DNA of 64,000 bases from Streptomyces sp. P9-A4 (GTDB taxonomy: Bacteria; Actinomycetota; Actinomycetes; Streptomycetales; Streptomycetaceae): assembly GCF_036634195.1 (NCBI RefSeq), contig NZ_JAZIFY010000001.1, positions 620,001 to 684,000 of the forward strand, given 5' to 3'. The position numbers and the translations under genes are program-made. Shown here one piece after another: positions 54,511 to 63,548 of the stretch; position 1 is the stretch's first letter, and each line of letters starts with the position of its first letter. The notes under the pieces were generated by a model. The model did not search any database. It was not told the origin of the DNA and saw only the letters and a program-made list of their open reading frames with translations.

Positions 54511-57069
54511 TCACTCCGTGGCGATCGCCCGGAGGATCTCCAGCCGGGCCGCCCGGCGCGCCGGACGCCATGCCGCCACGGCCCCGGCGAGCAGCCCGAC
54601 CAGCGCCACGGCCACCAGCCGCACGACGGGCAGGGCGAAGACGAACGCGCTGTCGCCCGAGCCCTCGGAGGCGCGGACGAGCACCCACCCCAGGAAGCCG
54701 CCCAGCGTCAGCCCGCCGAGCGTGCCGAACGCGGCCACCAGGACCGACTCCCACCGGACCATGGCCCGCAGCTGCGCCCGGGTCTGTCCGACGGCCCGCA
54801 ACAGGCCGAGTTCCCGGGTGCGTTCGTGGACGGACAGGGTCAGCGTGTTCGCGATGCCGAGCAGCGCGATCAGGACGGCGAGCGCGAGGAGCGCGTAGAC
54901 GAGGGTGAGCATCATGTCGATGCCGCCCGCGGAGGACTCCGCGTACTCCTGCCTGGTCTGCACCTCGGGCCGGCCGTACCGGTCGGCTACCTGCGTCACC
55001 GCCGCCTTGCCCCGTTCGGCGGTGACGCCGTCCGCGAAGGAGACGGCGACCAGCCGGTCGGCGTCCTGTGTGCGGTGCGGTGCCCACGCCTCCCGGGTGA
55101 CCAGGTAGTCGCCCGCCAGGTCGGAGCGTTCGTAGACCGCCCGGACGGTGAAGGTGCGCCGGGTGCCGTCGGTGAACGTCAGCACGGCCGTCCGGCCGGG
55201 CGTCAGACCGGACGAGGCGGCCTCGTCGGCGGCGACGGCCAGGCCGTCCGCGCCCAGGCCGGTGAGGGATCCCCGTACCGCCCCCAGATCGAGGGTGCGG
55301 GCGAGCGCGGCCGGGTCGGTGACGGTCAGGGCCCGGCCCCGGCCGTCGACGTCGGCCACTCCGCGTCCCAGGCCGACGGCCGTGTCCACCTCGGGCAGGG
55401 CGGCGACGGCGGGCGCGAGACCCGGGCTGAGCCCGGCGCCGCCCGCACCGAACGAGGCCCCGCTGATGGCCACGTCGCCCGCGAAGGAACGGTCGACCGT
55501 GTCGTCCATCGTCGCCTTGAGGGAGGCGCCGAAGACGGTGAAGAGGGTGACCACGGCGACCCCGATCATCAGGGCGGTGGCCGTGGCGGCCGTACGCCCG
55601 GGGCTGCGCAGCGCGTTGCGGCGGGCGAGGCCCCGGTTGGCCCCGCGCAGCGGGCGGCCGAGGACCCGGAGTGCGACCGAGGCGGCGACCGGTCCGAGGA
55701 CCACGAAGGCGGCGACGGCGAGCGCGGCGCCGGTGGCGGCGAGCCAGAGCGAGGGCGTGCCGAGCACTCCGGTGAGGACCGTGCCGACCGCCACGCCGAG
55801 CAGGGCGCCGCCGGTCAGCACGCGCGCGCGTGAGGTGCCCGAGGTGTCGACCTGCGTCTCGCGGAGCGCGGCGAGCGGGGCCGTACGACCGGCCCGTACG
55901 GCGGGGAGCAGCGCCGAGCCGGCGCAGACCGCGAGTCCGACGGCGAGCGGGAGCACCAGGGAGGTGCCGGACACGACGAGGTCGCCCTCGGGGAAGGGGA
56001 ATCCGACGGCAGGGAAGAGCGCCTGGAGTCCGGCGGCGACGCCGACCCCGGCGAGCAGACCGCCGAGCGAGGCGAGCAGACCGATGGCCAGCGCCTCGAC
56101 GAGGGTGCCGGTGACGACCTGACGGCGGGCGGCGCCGAGCGCGCGCAGCAGGGCGTTCTCACGGGTCCGCTGGGCGACGAGGACGGCGAAGGTGTTGTGG
56201 ATGGTGAAGACCGAGACGAGCACCGCGACCCCGCTGAACACCAGCAGGAAGGTGGTGAAGAGGCTGAGGAAGCGGCCGGAGACCATCTCCGTGTTCTCCT
56301 CGGCGGCCCGCTGCCCGGTGATCGCCTCGACCCCGTCGGGCAGGACGGGCGCCAGGGCGGTGACCAGTTCCTCCTGGGAGACGCCGGGCCCGGCGCGTAC
56401 GGCGATGCTCGTCGCCTCGCCGGGGCGCGCGGTCAGGTACTTCTCCGCGTCGGCGCGGGTGAGGCCGGCCCAGGTGACCTGGCCCATGCCGTCGGCGCCG
56501 CCGAAGGTGGCCAGACCGACGACGGTGACCTTCACGGGGTCGGGGGTGCGCAGCACCGTCGTGTCGCCCAGCCCGAGACCGGCCGTCTTGGCGGCGCCCC
56601 GGTTGACGACGATCTCGCCGGTGGCGCTCGGGGCACGGCCTTCGGCGAGCTTGTACGGGTTGAGGGCCGGGTCGTCGATCCAGTTCCCGGCGAGGGTGGG
56701 CGGGCCCTTGCCGCCGACGGGGGTGCCGTCGGCGGCCAGGAGCTGGCCCGCGCCCTCGATCCGGGGCGCGGCGGCCGCGACCCCGGGCACGCGCGCGAGG
56801 CGCTCGGCGAGCGCCGCGTCGACGGGGCCCCGGGCGCCCTGCGCCTCGCCCGGGGCGGTCACGGTGACGGCGCTGCGGACGACGGCGTCGGTGCCACGGG
56901 TGGCGCCGGTGAACAGCGAGTCGAAGCTCGCGCGCAGGGTGTCGCCCATGACGAGGGTGCCGGTGAGGAAGGCGACCCCGAGGAGCACCGCGGCGAAGGT
57001 GCCGAGGAAACGGCGCCGGTGAGCGCTGAGGGAGGAACGGGCGAGGCGGAGGGCGGCGGGGGTTCTCAT
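54511..57069 (-). CDS. FtsX-family ABC transporter permease
   Basis: 852 residues; the ATG at 57069 overlaps the ATPase stop (ATGA). MacB/FtsX layout: an N-terminal helix (LSAHRRRFLGTFAAVLLGV), a large extracytoplasmic domain, three helices (about 265-420), a second extracytoplasmic domain and a final three-helix bundle (about 715-840). Each half carries a FtsX permease domain (the second ends LARLEILRAIATE). These transporters often extrude lipids, peptides or antibiotics. The ATPase and a SHOCT protein are encoded in the same operon. Confidence 0.92.
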   Translation of the reverse strand: MRTPAALRLARSSLSAHRRRFLGTFAAVLLGVAFLTGTLVMGDTLRASFDSLFTGATRGTDAVVRSAVTVTAPGEAQGARGPVDAALAERLARVPGVAAAAPRIEGAGQLLAADGTPVGGKGPPTLAGNWIDDPALNPYKLAEGRAPSATGEIVVNRGAAKTAGLGLGDTTVLRTPDPVKVTVVGLATFGGADGMGQVTWAGLTRADAEKYLTARPGEATSIAVRAGPGVSQEELVTALAPVLPDGVEAITGQRAAEENTEMVSGRFLSLFTTFLLVFSGVAVLVSVFTIHNTFAVLVAQRTRENALLRALGAARRQVVTGTLVEALAIGLLASLGGLLAGVGVAAGLQALFPAVGFPFPEGDLVVSGTSLVLPLAVGLAVCAGSALLPAVRAGRTAPLAALRETQVDTSGTSRARVLTGGALLGVAVGTVLTGVLGTPSLWLAATGAALAVAAFVVLGPVAASVALRVLGRPLRGANRGLARRNALRSPGRTAATATALMIGVAVVTLFTVFGASLKATMDDTVDRSFAGDVAISGASFGAGGAGLSPGLAPAVAALPEVDTAVGLGRGVADVDGRGRALTVTDPAALARTLDLGAVRGSLTGLGADGLAVAADEAASSGLTPGRTAVLTFTDGTRRTFTVRAVYERSDLAGDYLVTREAWAPHRTQDADRLVAVSFADGVTAERGKAAVTQVADRYGRPEVQTRQEYAESSAGGIDMMLTLVYALLALAVLIALLGIANTLTLSVHERTRELGLLRAVGQTRAQLRAMVRWESVLVAAFGTLGGLTLGGFLGWVLVRASEGSGDSAFVFALPVVRLVAVALVGLLAGAVAAWRPARRAARLEILRAIATE

Positions 57070-57956
57070 GGCGCCACTCCCCCGGTCGTGAGGGGCGCGG
57101 GAGCCGTGGCCCCGGGTTCCGCGGGCCGGTGACCCGTCGCGGGTGTCGGCCCGCCCTCGAAGGCCTTCATACGGTCGAGTACGCGGTCGGCCGTCGGGGC
57201 CGTCATGCGGTCGACGAGCCGGCCGTCCGCGAGGAAGATCACCTCGTCGGCGTGGGCGGCGGCGACCGGGTCGTGGGTGACCATGACGACCGTACGGCCG
57301 GTCTCCCGTACCGTACGGCCGAGCAGCCGCAGCACCTCCTCGCCGGAGCGCGAGTCGAGGTTGCCGGTGGGCTCGTCGGCGAAGACGACGTCGGGGTCGC
57401 CGGCGAAGGCCCGGGCGACGGCCACCCGCTGCTGCTGCCCGCCGGACAGCTCGCTCGGCCGGTGGTGGAGCCGGTCGCGCAGGCCCACGGTGTCGACGAG
57501 CCGGTCGAACCGCTCGCGGTCCACGGTGCGTCCCGCGAGGTCGAGCGGGAGGGTGATGTTCTCGGCGACGGTGAGCGTCGGCAGCAGGTTGAACGCCTGG
57601 AAGACGAAGCCGATCCGGTCCCGCCGCAGCAGGGTGAGACGGCGGTCGTCGAGCGCGGAGAGGTCGGTGTCGCCAAGGAGGGCGGCGCCGGAGGTGAGGG
57701 TGTCGAGCCCGGCGGCGCAGTGCATGAGGGTGGACTTGCCGGAGCCCGAGGGGCCCATGACGGCGGTGAAACGGCCGACGGGGAAGTCGACGCTCACCCC
57801 GTCGAGAGCCCGGACCTCGGTGTCGCCGCGCCCGTAGACCTTGACGGCGTCGACGACGCGCACGGCCACGGGCCCGGCAGGAGTCGTCCGAGAGACGGAC
57901 CCGGCCGGGGGCTGCGGGGCGGGCGGGTACGGGGACGGTGTGCGGGGCGTGGTCAT
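57066..57956 (-). CDS. ABC transporter ATPase (MacB/LolD type)
   Basis: 296 residues. The ATG at 57956 overlaps the SHOCT gene stop. Walker A GPSGSGKST (near residue 69), signature LSGGQQQR (near 171), Walker B VVFADEPTGNLD (near 190), H-loop VTHDP. The VFQAFNLLPTLT Q-loop is typical of ATPases paired with FtsX permeases. Pro-rich tails at both ends. It energises the adjacent permease. Confidence 0.94.
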   Translation of the reverse strand: MTTPRTPSPYPPAPQPPAGSVSRTTPAGPVAVRVVDAVKVYGRGDTEVRALDGVSVDFPVGRFTAVMGPSGSGKSTLMHCAAGLDTLTSGAALLGDTDLSALDDRRLTLLRRDRIGFVFQAFNLLPTLTVAENITLPLDLAGRTVDRERFDRLVDTVGLRDRLHHRPSELSGGQQQRVAVARAFAGDPDVVFADEPTGNLDSRSGEEVLRLLGRTVRETGRTVVMVTHDPVAAAHADEVIFLADGRLVDRMTAPTADRVLDRMKAFEGGPTPATGHRPAEPGATAPAPLTTGGVAP

Positions 57957-58273
57957 GCCCGACGCCCCTTGGGGTCCGTGGTGCGGCCGAACTGCTCCTC
58001 GAGGACGGTCAGCCGGCGCCAGTACTCGTCCTCGTCGATCTCGCCGGCCGCGAACCGGTGGCCGAGCAGGGCGATCGGCGAGTTCTCGTCCGGACCACCG
58101 TCACGGCCGAGGGATCCGTCGCGGTCGAAGCCGCCGTAGGGGCCGTGGCCGCGTCGGCCGCGCCGCCATCCGGCGCGCCGGGCGACGGTGACGATCCCGA
58201 CGATCGCGACGGCCCAGACGAGGGGGAAGAGCAGGGCCCACGGGCCGGGGCCCGCGTAGGCGAGTGTGTTCAT
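57953..58273 (-). CDS. SHOCT domain membrane protein
   Basis: 106 residues. The ATG at 58273 has GAGGAG ten bases upstream. One membrane helix (residues 11-31, WALLFPLVWAVAIVGIVTV) is followed by a basic Gly/Arg stretch and a C-terminal SHOCT motif: LLGHRFAAGEIDEDEYWRRL (near 67-86). SHOCT proteins are small accessory factors, often beside transporters. First gene of the ABC operon. Confidence 0.88.
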   Translation of the reverse strand: MNTLAYAGPGPWALLFPLVWAVAIVGIVTVARRAGWRRGRRGHGPYGGFDRDGSLGRDGGPDENSPIALLGHRFAAGEIDEDEYWRRLTVLEEQFGRTTDPKGRRA

Positions 58274-58382
58274 GAGGGTTCAGCTCCTCGGTGCGCTGTG
58301 GTGATGTCCTGCTTCGAGCCTCTCGCCGGGAGGGGGTTCGGGGCGTCGTACGGGCAGCGGCTTCGCGCGTACGACGGAGGGA

Positions 58383-58417
58383 GTACGAGGGGGGGGGGAG
58401 TACGAGGGGGGGGAGTA
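58383..58417. repeat. GTACGA-polyG tandem repeat
   Basis: AGTACGA followed by ten G, then AGTACGA followed by eight G, then AGTACG. The G tracts (58389-58398, 58406-58413) are prone to slippage and sequencing error. Located in the 240-base gap upstream of the SHOCT gene and downstream of the methyltransferase gene. Confidence 0.85.
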
Positions 58418-58513
58418 CGCGGTCACCGGGGGAGGGCCTTCCTCGGTGACCGCGATCGATCTGAGCCCGGGGAGGCGGGCGCGGGCCCGCGTTCCCCGCC
58501 GCCCCCGCTCGGG

Positions 58514-59278
58514 TCAGGCCACGGCGACCAGCGTGAGGTACGCGATGCCGAGGACGCCCCGGTAGCCGTTGACCCAGGTCGAGCGCTGCCGGTCGACGCG
58601 CTCGCGGGTCTCGGCGGCGAGCGGGTGGTCGGGGTGGGCGGCGAGCCAGACCTCGGTGTCGTGGCGGTAGCCCGACTCGAACTCCTCCCACTCGTCCTGG
58701 CTCGCGGTCTCGATCCACGCGGGGCGGAAGCCCGCCTCGATCGCGAGGTCGACGAGGGCGCCCAGGCTCAGGTGGTCGCCGCTGTGCGCGCCGGGCCACA
58801 TGGCGGCCAGCTCGGCGTCGGTGGGGGCGTGCTCCCAAAAGCCCTCGCCGAGCACGACCCGGCCCCCGGGGCGGACGAGACGGCGCAGTTCGCGCAGGGC
58901 GGCGGCGGGGTCGTGCACCTCGGGGTCGCAGAGCGCCTGGCTGGACCCGAGGCAGAGGATCGCGTCGACGGGGCCGCGCTCGGTGCCGAGCGCCGACTCC
59001 TCGACGAACTCGACCCGGTCGGCGAGCCCGCGCGCCTCGGCGAGCTTGCGGCCACGGGCCAGGTCCTCGGCGTTGATGTCGATGCCGACGCCCTTGGCGG
59101 TGGGCGCGGCGTCCAGGACGCGCAGGAGCAACTCGCCCCAGCCGCAGCCGATGTCGAGCACATCGGCGGGCCCGGTGCCGGCGAGGCGCTCGATGAGGCG
59201 CGCGGCACGGGCCTCGGAGAGCGGGCCGTGGAAGGTGAGACTGCCGAGGCGCGGAGGAAGATCACTTTGGGTGGTCAC
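58514..59278 (-). CDS. Class I SAM-dependent methyltransferase
   Basis: 254 residues from the GTG at 59278; no clear ribosome-binding site. Motif I VLDIGCGWGELLLR (near residues 40-53), the acidic end of strand 2 in GIDINAED, motif II region GPVDAILCLGSSQAL and motif III RPGGRVVLGEGFWE. The substrate-binding C-terminus (YRHDTEVWLAAHPDHP) is conserved in Streptomyces homologues, but the substrate is unknown. Divergent from the SRPBCC gene at 59380. Confidence 0.87.
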   Translation of the reverse strand: MTTQSDLPPRLGSLTFHGPLSEARAARLIERLAGTGPADVLDIGCGWGELLLRVLDAAPTAKGVGIDINAEDLARGRKLAEARGLADRVEFVEESALGTERGPVDAILCLGSSQALCDPEVHDPAAALRELRRLVRPGGRVVLGEGFWEHAPTDAELAAMWPGAHSGDHLSLGALVDLAIEAGFRPAWIETASQDEWEEFESGYRHDTEVWLAAHPDHPLAAETRERVDRQRSTWVNGYRGVLGIAYLTLVAVA

Positions 59279-59379
59279 GGAGCGGAACGGTACGTCGTCC
59301 GGGCCCGCTCTCCCAGCGGTTTTCGGCCGAAGGGGCCGAAGAAGCGCGGTGCGCGCGGACTCGTCCTAGCCTGGAAGGC

Positions 59380-59850
59380 GTGTACAGCACTCGCGTCTCC
59401 CGCCATGTCGACGCCCCGCCCTCGGCCGTGTACCGGGCCCTCCTCGATCCGGAGGCCGTCGCACGCTGGCGGGTGCCGTACGGAATGACCTGCGAGGTAC
59501 ACGACTTCGACGCACGCGAGGGGGGTGTCTTCCGGGTCTCCCTGACGTACGGGGCAGAGGAGGGCGGAACCGGCAAGTCGGGGGCCCGCACGGACACGTA
59601 CCACGGGCGCTTCGTGGAGCTGCTGCCGGACGAACGGGTGGTCGAGGTCACCGAGTTCGAGACGGACGACCCCGGACTGCGGAGCCCGATGACCCTTACG
59701 ACCACGCTGATCCCGATGGAGGGCGGGACCGAGGTGATCCTCGTCCACGAGGGCGTTCCCGACGGGGTCCCCGCCGCCGACAACGAGACGGGCACCCGCA
59801 TGGCACTCGACCGCCTGGCCGCGCTGGCGGAGGGCCGGCCGGAGGTGTAG
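59380..59850 (+). CDS. SRPBCC/AHSA1-type protein
   Basis: 156 residues from the GTG at 59380. TAGCCT lies 14 bases before it, so a leaderless transcript is possible. YSTRVSRHVDAPPSAVYRALL and VARWRVPYGMTCEVHDFD are the typical AHSA1 (Aha1 C-terminal-like) start; the helix ending in NETGTRMALDRLAAL closes the fold. Such proteins often accompany ArsR regulators or act as ligand-binding enzymes; neither is indicated here. Confidence 0.86.
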   Translation: MYSTRVSRHVDAPPSAVYRALLDPEAVARWRVPYGMTCEVHDFDAREGGVFRVSLTYGAEEGGTGKSGARTDTYHGRFVELLPDERVVEVTEFETDDPGLRSPMTLTTTLIPMEGGTEVILVHEGVPDGVPAADNETGTRMALDRLAALAEGRPEV

Positions 59851-59927
59851 CGGCGGGCGCCTGACGGGGCCGATGCGCGCACCGGGCGTTCCGACCGCTC
59901 AGGGCGCTTCGGACGGCTCGGGCCTGC

Positions 59928-61154
59928 TCAGACCGCCTCGCGGCTCAAAGCGGCCAGCGGGTCGTCCAGGACCGGCTGCCAGGCCAGCTCGGCGGCGCCC
60001 ACGAGGCTGTTGTGGTCCAGGGTGCAGGGGAGGATCGGTACACCGCCGCTGCGGCCCCAGAGGCTGCGGTCGGCGACGACCGCGCGGAGGCGCTCCGGGT
60101 CGGCGTCGAGGAGTTCCCGGTGGAGGCCGCCCAGGATGATCCGGTCCGGGTTGAGGATGTTCACCAGGCCCGCGAGGCCGAGGCCCAGACGGTCGATCAG
60201 CTCCCCGACGGCGACCCGGACGCCCGGGTCGTCGGGGCTGGTGCGCAGCAGGTCGCGGGACTGCTGGAGCAGGGAGACCTCGGGGCCGGGGGTGCGGCCC
60301 GCGACGGTCAGGAAGGCGAGCGGGTCGGTCTCGACGTCCAGGCAGCCCCGGCTGCCGCAGTGGCAGGGGCGGCCCTCCGGGTTCACCGTGAGGTGGCCGA
60401 CCTCCAGGGCGAGGCCCGCGCTGCCCGTGTGCAGGCGCCCGTCGAGGACGAGCGCGCCGCCGACGCCCCGGTGGCCGGTGGCCACGCACAGCAGGTCGCG
60501 GGCGCCGCGCCCGGCGCCGTGGCGGTGCTCGGCGAGGGCGGCGAGGTTCACGTCGTTGCCGGTGAAGGCGGGGCCTTCGATACCGGCGGCCCGTACCCGC
60601 TCGGCGAAGATCTGCCGGACCTGCGCACCGGCGGGCCAGGCGAGGTGCAGCGGATTGAGCGCGGTACCTTCGGGCTCGGCCACGGCGGAGGGGGCGGCGA
60701 GCCCGGCGCCCACGCAGCGGCGGCCGCTCTCGCGGAGCAGCGCGGCACCGGCGTCGACGACGGCGCCGAGGACCTGCGCGGGGTCGGCGGAGACGGTGAC
60801 GCAGCCGGGGGCGGTGGCGACGATGGTGCCGCCGAGGCCGACGAGGGCGGCGCGGAAGCCGTCGGCGTGGACCTGGGCGGCGAGGGCGACGGGGCCCTTC
60901 TCGTCGACGGCGAGGCGGTGCGAGGGCCGGCCCTGGGAGCCGGCGGCGGCGCCGGGGTTGGAGTCGACGCGGATGAGGCCGAGGGCCTCGAGTTCGGCGG
61001 CGACCGCCCCGGCGGTGGCGCGGGTGACGCCGAGTTCGGCGGTGAGGACGGCCCGTGTCGGCGCCCTTCCGGTGTGCACCAGTTCCAGCGCGGGGCCGAG
61101 CGCGTTGCGCCCCCTGTCCAGCCGTGTCCGGGTCGTCGTCGCCTTGCCGTTCAT
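59928..61154 (-). CDS. ROK-family transcriptional repressor
   Basis: 408 residues from the ATG at 61154. N-terminal winged helix (APTRAVLTAELGVTRATAGAV), then a sugar-kinase-like fold with the ROK signature: GVGGALVLDGRLHTGSAGLALEVGH, and the zinc site CHCGSRGCLD (near residues 270-279). NagC/XylR-type ROK repressors respond to sugars. The divergent MFS gene has an inverted repeat over its start, a likely operator for this protein. Confidence 0.92.
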   Translation of the reverse strand: MNGKATTTRTRLDRGRNALGPALELVHTGRAPTRAVLTAELGVTRATAGAVAAELEALGLIRVDSNPGAAAGSQGRPSHRLAVDEKGPVALAAQVHADGFRAALVGLGGTIVATAPGCVTVSADPAQVLGAVVDAGAALLRESGRRCVGAGLAAPSAVAEPEGTALNPLHLAWPAGAQVRQIFAERVRAAGIEGPAFTGNDVNLAALAEHRHGAGRGARDLLCVATGHRGVGGALVLDGRLHTGSAGLALEVGHLTVNPEGRPCHCGSRGCLDVETDPLAFLTVAGRTPGPEVSLLQQSRDLLRTSPDDPGVRVAVGELIDRLGLGLAGLVNILNPDRIILGGLHRELLDADPERLRAVVADRSLWGRSGGVPILPCTLDHNSLVGAAELAWQPVLDDPLAALSREAV

Positions 61155-61269
61155 GGGGGCGAGTCTCCCACGATCGGGCGGTACGACGGTCCCGTACTCC
61201 GGTGGGCGCACGGTTCCGGCCCGTGTTCCCGCGCTGCCCGCACGGTTGATTCCGGCCGCCGTCGCCCCC

Positions 61270-61301
61270 TATCCTTAGTTTGTGCCGCTACTAAACAAAG
61301 T
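61270..61301 (+). promoter_or_regulatory. Putative ROK operator over a leaderless start
   Basis: TTAGT (61275-61279) and ACTAA (61290-61294) form an inverted repeat with a ten-base spacer, within the wider imperfect repeat CTTAGTTTG...CTAAACAAAG. TATCCT (61270-61275) fits a -10, placing the transcription start at about 61282, the GTG of the MFS gene. AT-rich compared with its surroundings. Confidence 0.5.
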
Positions 61302-62520
61302 GCGGATGGCCGTATCGGGGGGTTCCGGCGGAGACACCGCCACCGACGCCCTGCCCCGCCTCCGCTCCGCCCTGACCCTCTTCTTCGCCCTCGACGGCTT
61401 CCTGTTCGCCGGCTGGGTGGTCCGGATCCCCGCCGTCAAGCAGCAGACCGGCGCCTCGGCCGGAGATCTCGGCCTCGCCCTCCTCGGGGTCTCGGCGGGC
61501 GCCGTGATCACCATGACCCTGACGGGCCGTCTGTGCCGCCGTTACGGCGCGCACACCGTCACCGTGGTGACCGCCGTCCTCCTTTCGCTCTCCGTCGCCC
61601 TGCCGGCGCTGACCCGCTCCCCGCTCGCGCTCGGACTCGTCCTGCTCGTCTTCGGCGCCGCGTACGGCGGCATCAACGTCGCGATGAACAGCGCCGCCGT
61701 CGACCTCGTGACCGCGCTGCGGCGCCCGGTGATGCCGAGCTTCCACGCCGCGTTCAGCCTCGGCGGCATGCTGGGCGCGGGGCTCGGCGGGCTGCTCGCC
61801 GGAAGCCTGTCCCCCACCGCTCATCTGCTGGGCCTCACGGGCGTCGGGCTGGTCCTGACCGCCGCCGCCGGGCCCGTACTCCTGCGGCACCCCTCCCCCG
61901 CCACGCCGGAGTCCCTCACGCCCACGCCCGCCCCCGGGGACGGCGGCGGCGCGCGGCCGTCCAAAGCGGCGCGGCGCACCGTGCTCGTCTTCGGGGTGAT
62001 CGCGCTCTGCACGGCGTACGGCGAAGGCGCGCTCGCCGACTGGGGCGCGCTCCATCTCGAACAGGACCTCGGCGCACACCCCGGGGTCGCCGCCGCCGGG
62101 TACTCCGTCTTCGCCCTGACGATGACCGCCGGGCGTCTTTCCGGCACCGCCCTGCTCGAACGCCTCGGCCAGACCCGCACCCTGGTCGCGGGCGGCGCGA
62201 CGGCCGCCGCCGGGATGCTGCTCGGCGCGCTCGCACCCACCGTCTGGGCCACGCTCCTCGGCTTCGCGGTGACCGGTCTCGGACTCGCCAACATCTTCCC
62301 CGTCGCCGTGGCCCGCGCGGGCGCGGTGGCCGGACCCGGCGGGGTGGCGACGGCGTCCACGCTGGGCTACGGAGGGATGCTGCTCGGGCCGCCGTCCATC
62401 GGCTTCCTCGCCGACCTGATCTCGCTGCCCGTGGCACTCACCACGGTCGCGGTGCTCGCCGCCGGAGCGGCGGCGATGGGCTACTGGGCACGGAACGCCG
62501 GGGAGTCCAGGGCGGGTTGA
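61282..62520 (+). CDS. MFS transporter (12-helix)
   Basis: 412 residues from the GTG at 61282 (an ATG at 61306 is possible). Twelve hydrophobic segments with FFALDGFLFAGWVVRIPAVK at the start and the inner-loop TGRLCRRYGA motif; a loop rich in Pro/Gly separates the halves near 205-225. The family resembles the YbjJ/FucP-like permeases often found beside ROK repressors. The divergent ROK gene suggests sugar-responsive control. Substrate unknown. Confidence 0.88.
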   Translation: MPLLNKVRMAVSGGSGGDTATDALPRLRSALTLFFALDGFLFAGWVVRIPAVKQQTGASAGDLGLALLGVSAGAVITMTLTGRLCRRYGAHTVTVVTAVLLSLSVALPALTRSPLALGLVLLVFGAAYGGINVAMNSAAVDLVTALRRPVMPSFHAAFSLGGMLGAGLGGLLAGSLSPTAHLLGLTGVGLVLTAAAGPVLLRHPSPATPESLTPTPAPGDGGGARPSKAARRTVLVFGVIALCTAYGEGALADWGALHLEQDLGAHPGVAAAGYSVFALTMTAGRLSGTALLERLGQTRTLVAGGATAAAGMLLGALAPTVWATLLGFAVTGLGLANIFPVAVARAGAVAGPGGVATASTLGYGGMLLGPPSIGFLADLISLPVALTTVAVLAAGAAAMGYWARNAGESRAG

Positions 62521-62606
62521 TTCCTCGCCACAGGTGTCAGGAACTCCGGCGTTCCTGCCTCCGGGCTGCGAGAATCGGCGCCATGGACGAGAACACCGGG
62601 GGAACC

Positions 62607-63371
62607 ATGAAGATCGCGGAGCACATCGACGCACTGGAAGAGGCCGGCCGGGCCCTGGCGGACGCGGCGGCGGAGGCCGGCCCGGACGCGGAGGTGCCGA
62701 CCTGCCCCGAGTGGCGGATCAGGGACCTCCTCCGGCACACGGCGAAGGTGCACCGCTGGGCCACTGACCTGGTGGTCGAGCGGCGCACCTCGCCCCTGCC
62801 GCCGGCCGAAGGACCGGACCTCGACGGCGACGCGCTGCTCGCGTACTACCGCGAGGGCCACACGGCCCTGGTGGCGGCGCTCCGGGCGGCGCCCGAGACG
62901 CTGGAGTGCTGGACCTTCCTGCCCGCGCCTTCGCCGCTGGCGTCCTGGGCACGGCGGCAGGCCCACGAGACGACCGTCCACCGTGCGGACGCCGAGTCCG
63001 CGCTCGCGGCCGGCCCCGGGCCGGTGGACCCGGCCGTCGCCGCCGACGGCATCGACGAACTGCTGCGGGGCTTCCACGGCCGGGACCGCAGCCGGGTCCG
63101 TACGACCGAGCCCCGGACCCTGCGGATGCGGACGACGGACACCGGCGACGCCTGGACCGTACGCCTGTCGGCGGACGAACCGCCCCGGACGGAGCGCGAG
63201 GACGCGGCGGCAGCGACGGGGAGCGCGGCGGCGGAAACACCTGACGCCGAACTGAGCGGCCCCGCCGACCGGTTGTACCTGATGCTCTGGAACCGGCTGC
63301 CCGTCGAGGCGGTGACGCTCACCGGCGACGAGGGACTCGCCCGGCTGTGGCGGGAGAACTCCGGGATCTGA
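62607..63371 (+). CDS. Maleylpyruvate isomerase-family (mycothiol-dependent/DinB-like) protein
   Basis: 254 residues from the ATG at 62607 (GGGGGAA just upstream; an ATG at 62583 would add eight residues). The N-terminal MDMPI/DinB-like helical bundle includes VPTCPEWRIRDLLRHTAKVHRWA with the metal-ligand His, and a second ligand region ARRQAHETTVHRADAE (near 118-133). The C-terminal MDMPI_C domain ends DRLYLMLWNRLPVEAV. Such proteins are mycothiol-dependent isomerases or S-transferases; the substrate is unknown. Confidence 0.85.
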   Translation: MKIAEHIDALEEAGRALADAAAEAGPDAEVPTCPEWRIRDLLRHTAKVHRWATDLVVERRTSPLPPAEGPDLDGDALLAYYREGHTALVAALRAAPETLECWTFLPAPSPLASWARRQAHETTVHRADAESALAAGPGPVDPAVAADGIDELLRGFHGRDRSRVRTTEPRTLRMRTTDTGDAWTVRLSADEPPRTEREDAAAATGSAAAETPDAELSGPADRLYLMLWNRLPVEAVTLTGDEGLARLWRENSGI

Positions 63372-63437
63372 CGCCGGGATCCGACTCTGGGATCCGGCTC
63401 CGGGATCCGGCTCCGGGATCCGGCTCCGGGATCCGAC
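63372..63437. repeat. Tandem CGGGATCCGGCTC repeats
   Basis: Six near-identical 12-13-bp units built on the palindrome GGATCC (GGGATCCGGCTCC and variants) follow the stop codon directly. The following 100 bases are C-rich without a gene. The palindromes could form a structured 3' end acting as a terminator. Confidence 0.75.
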
Positions 63438-63548
63438 CCCGAGCCGACCCCGACTTGCCCCGACCGCCTATGAGCCGCCCCTGACCGACCCCGAGAGCCT
63501 GCCTCGGTCCACCCCGCCCGGCCCCTCCCGGCCCCGGGCGACCCCGAC

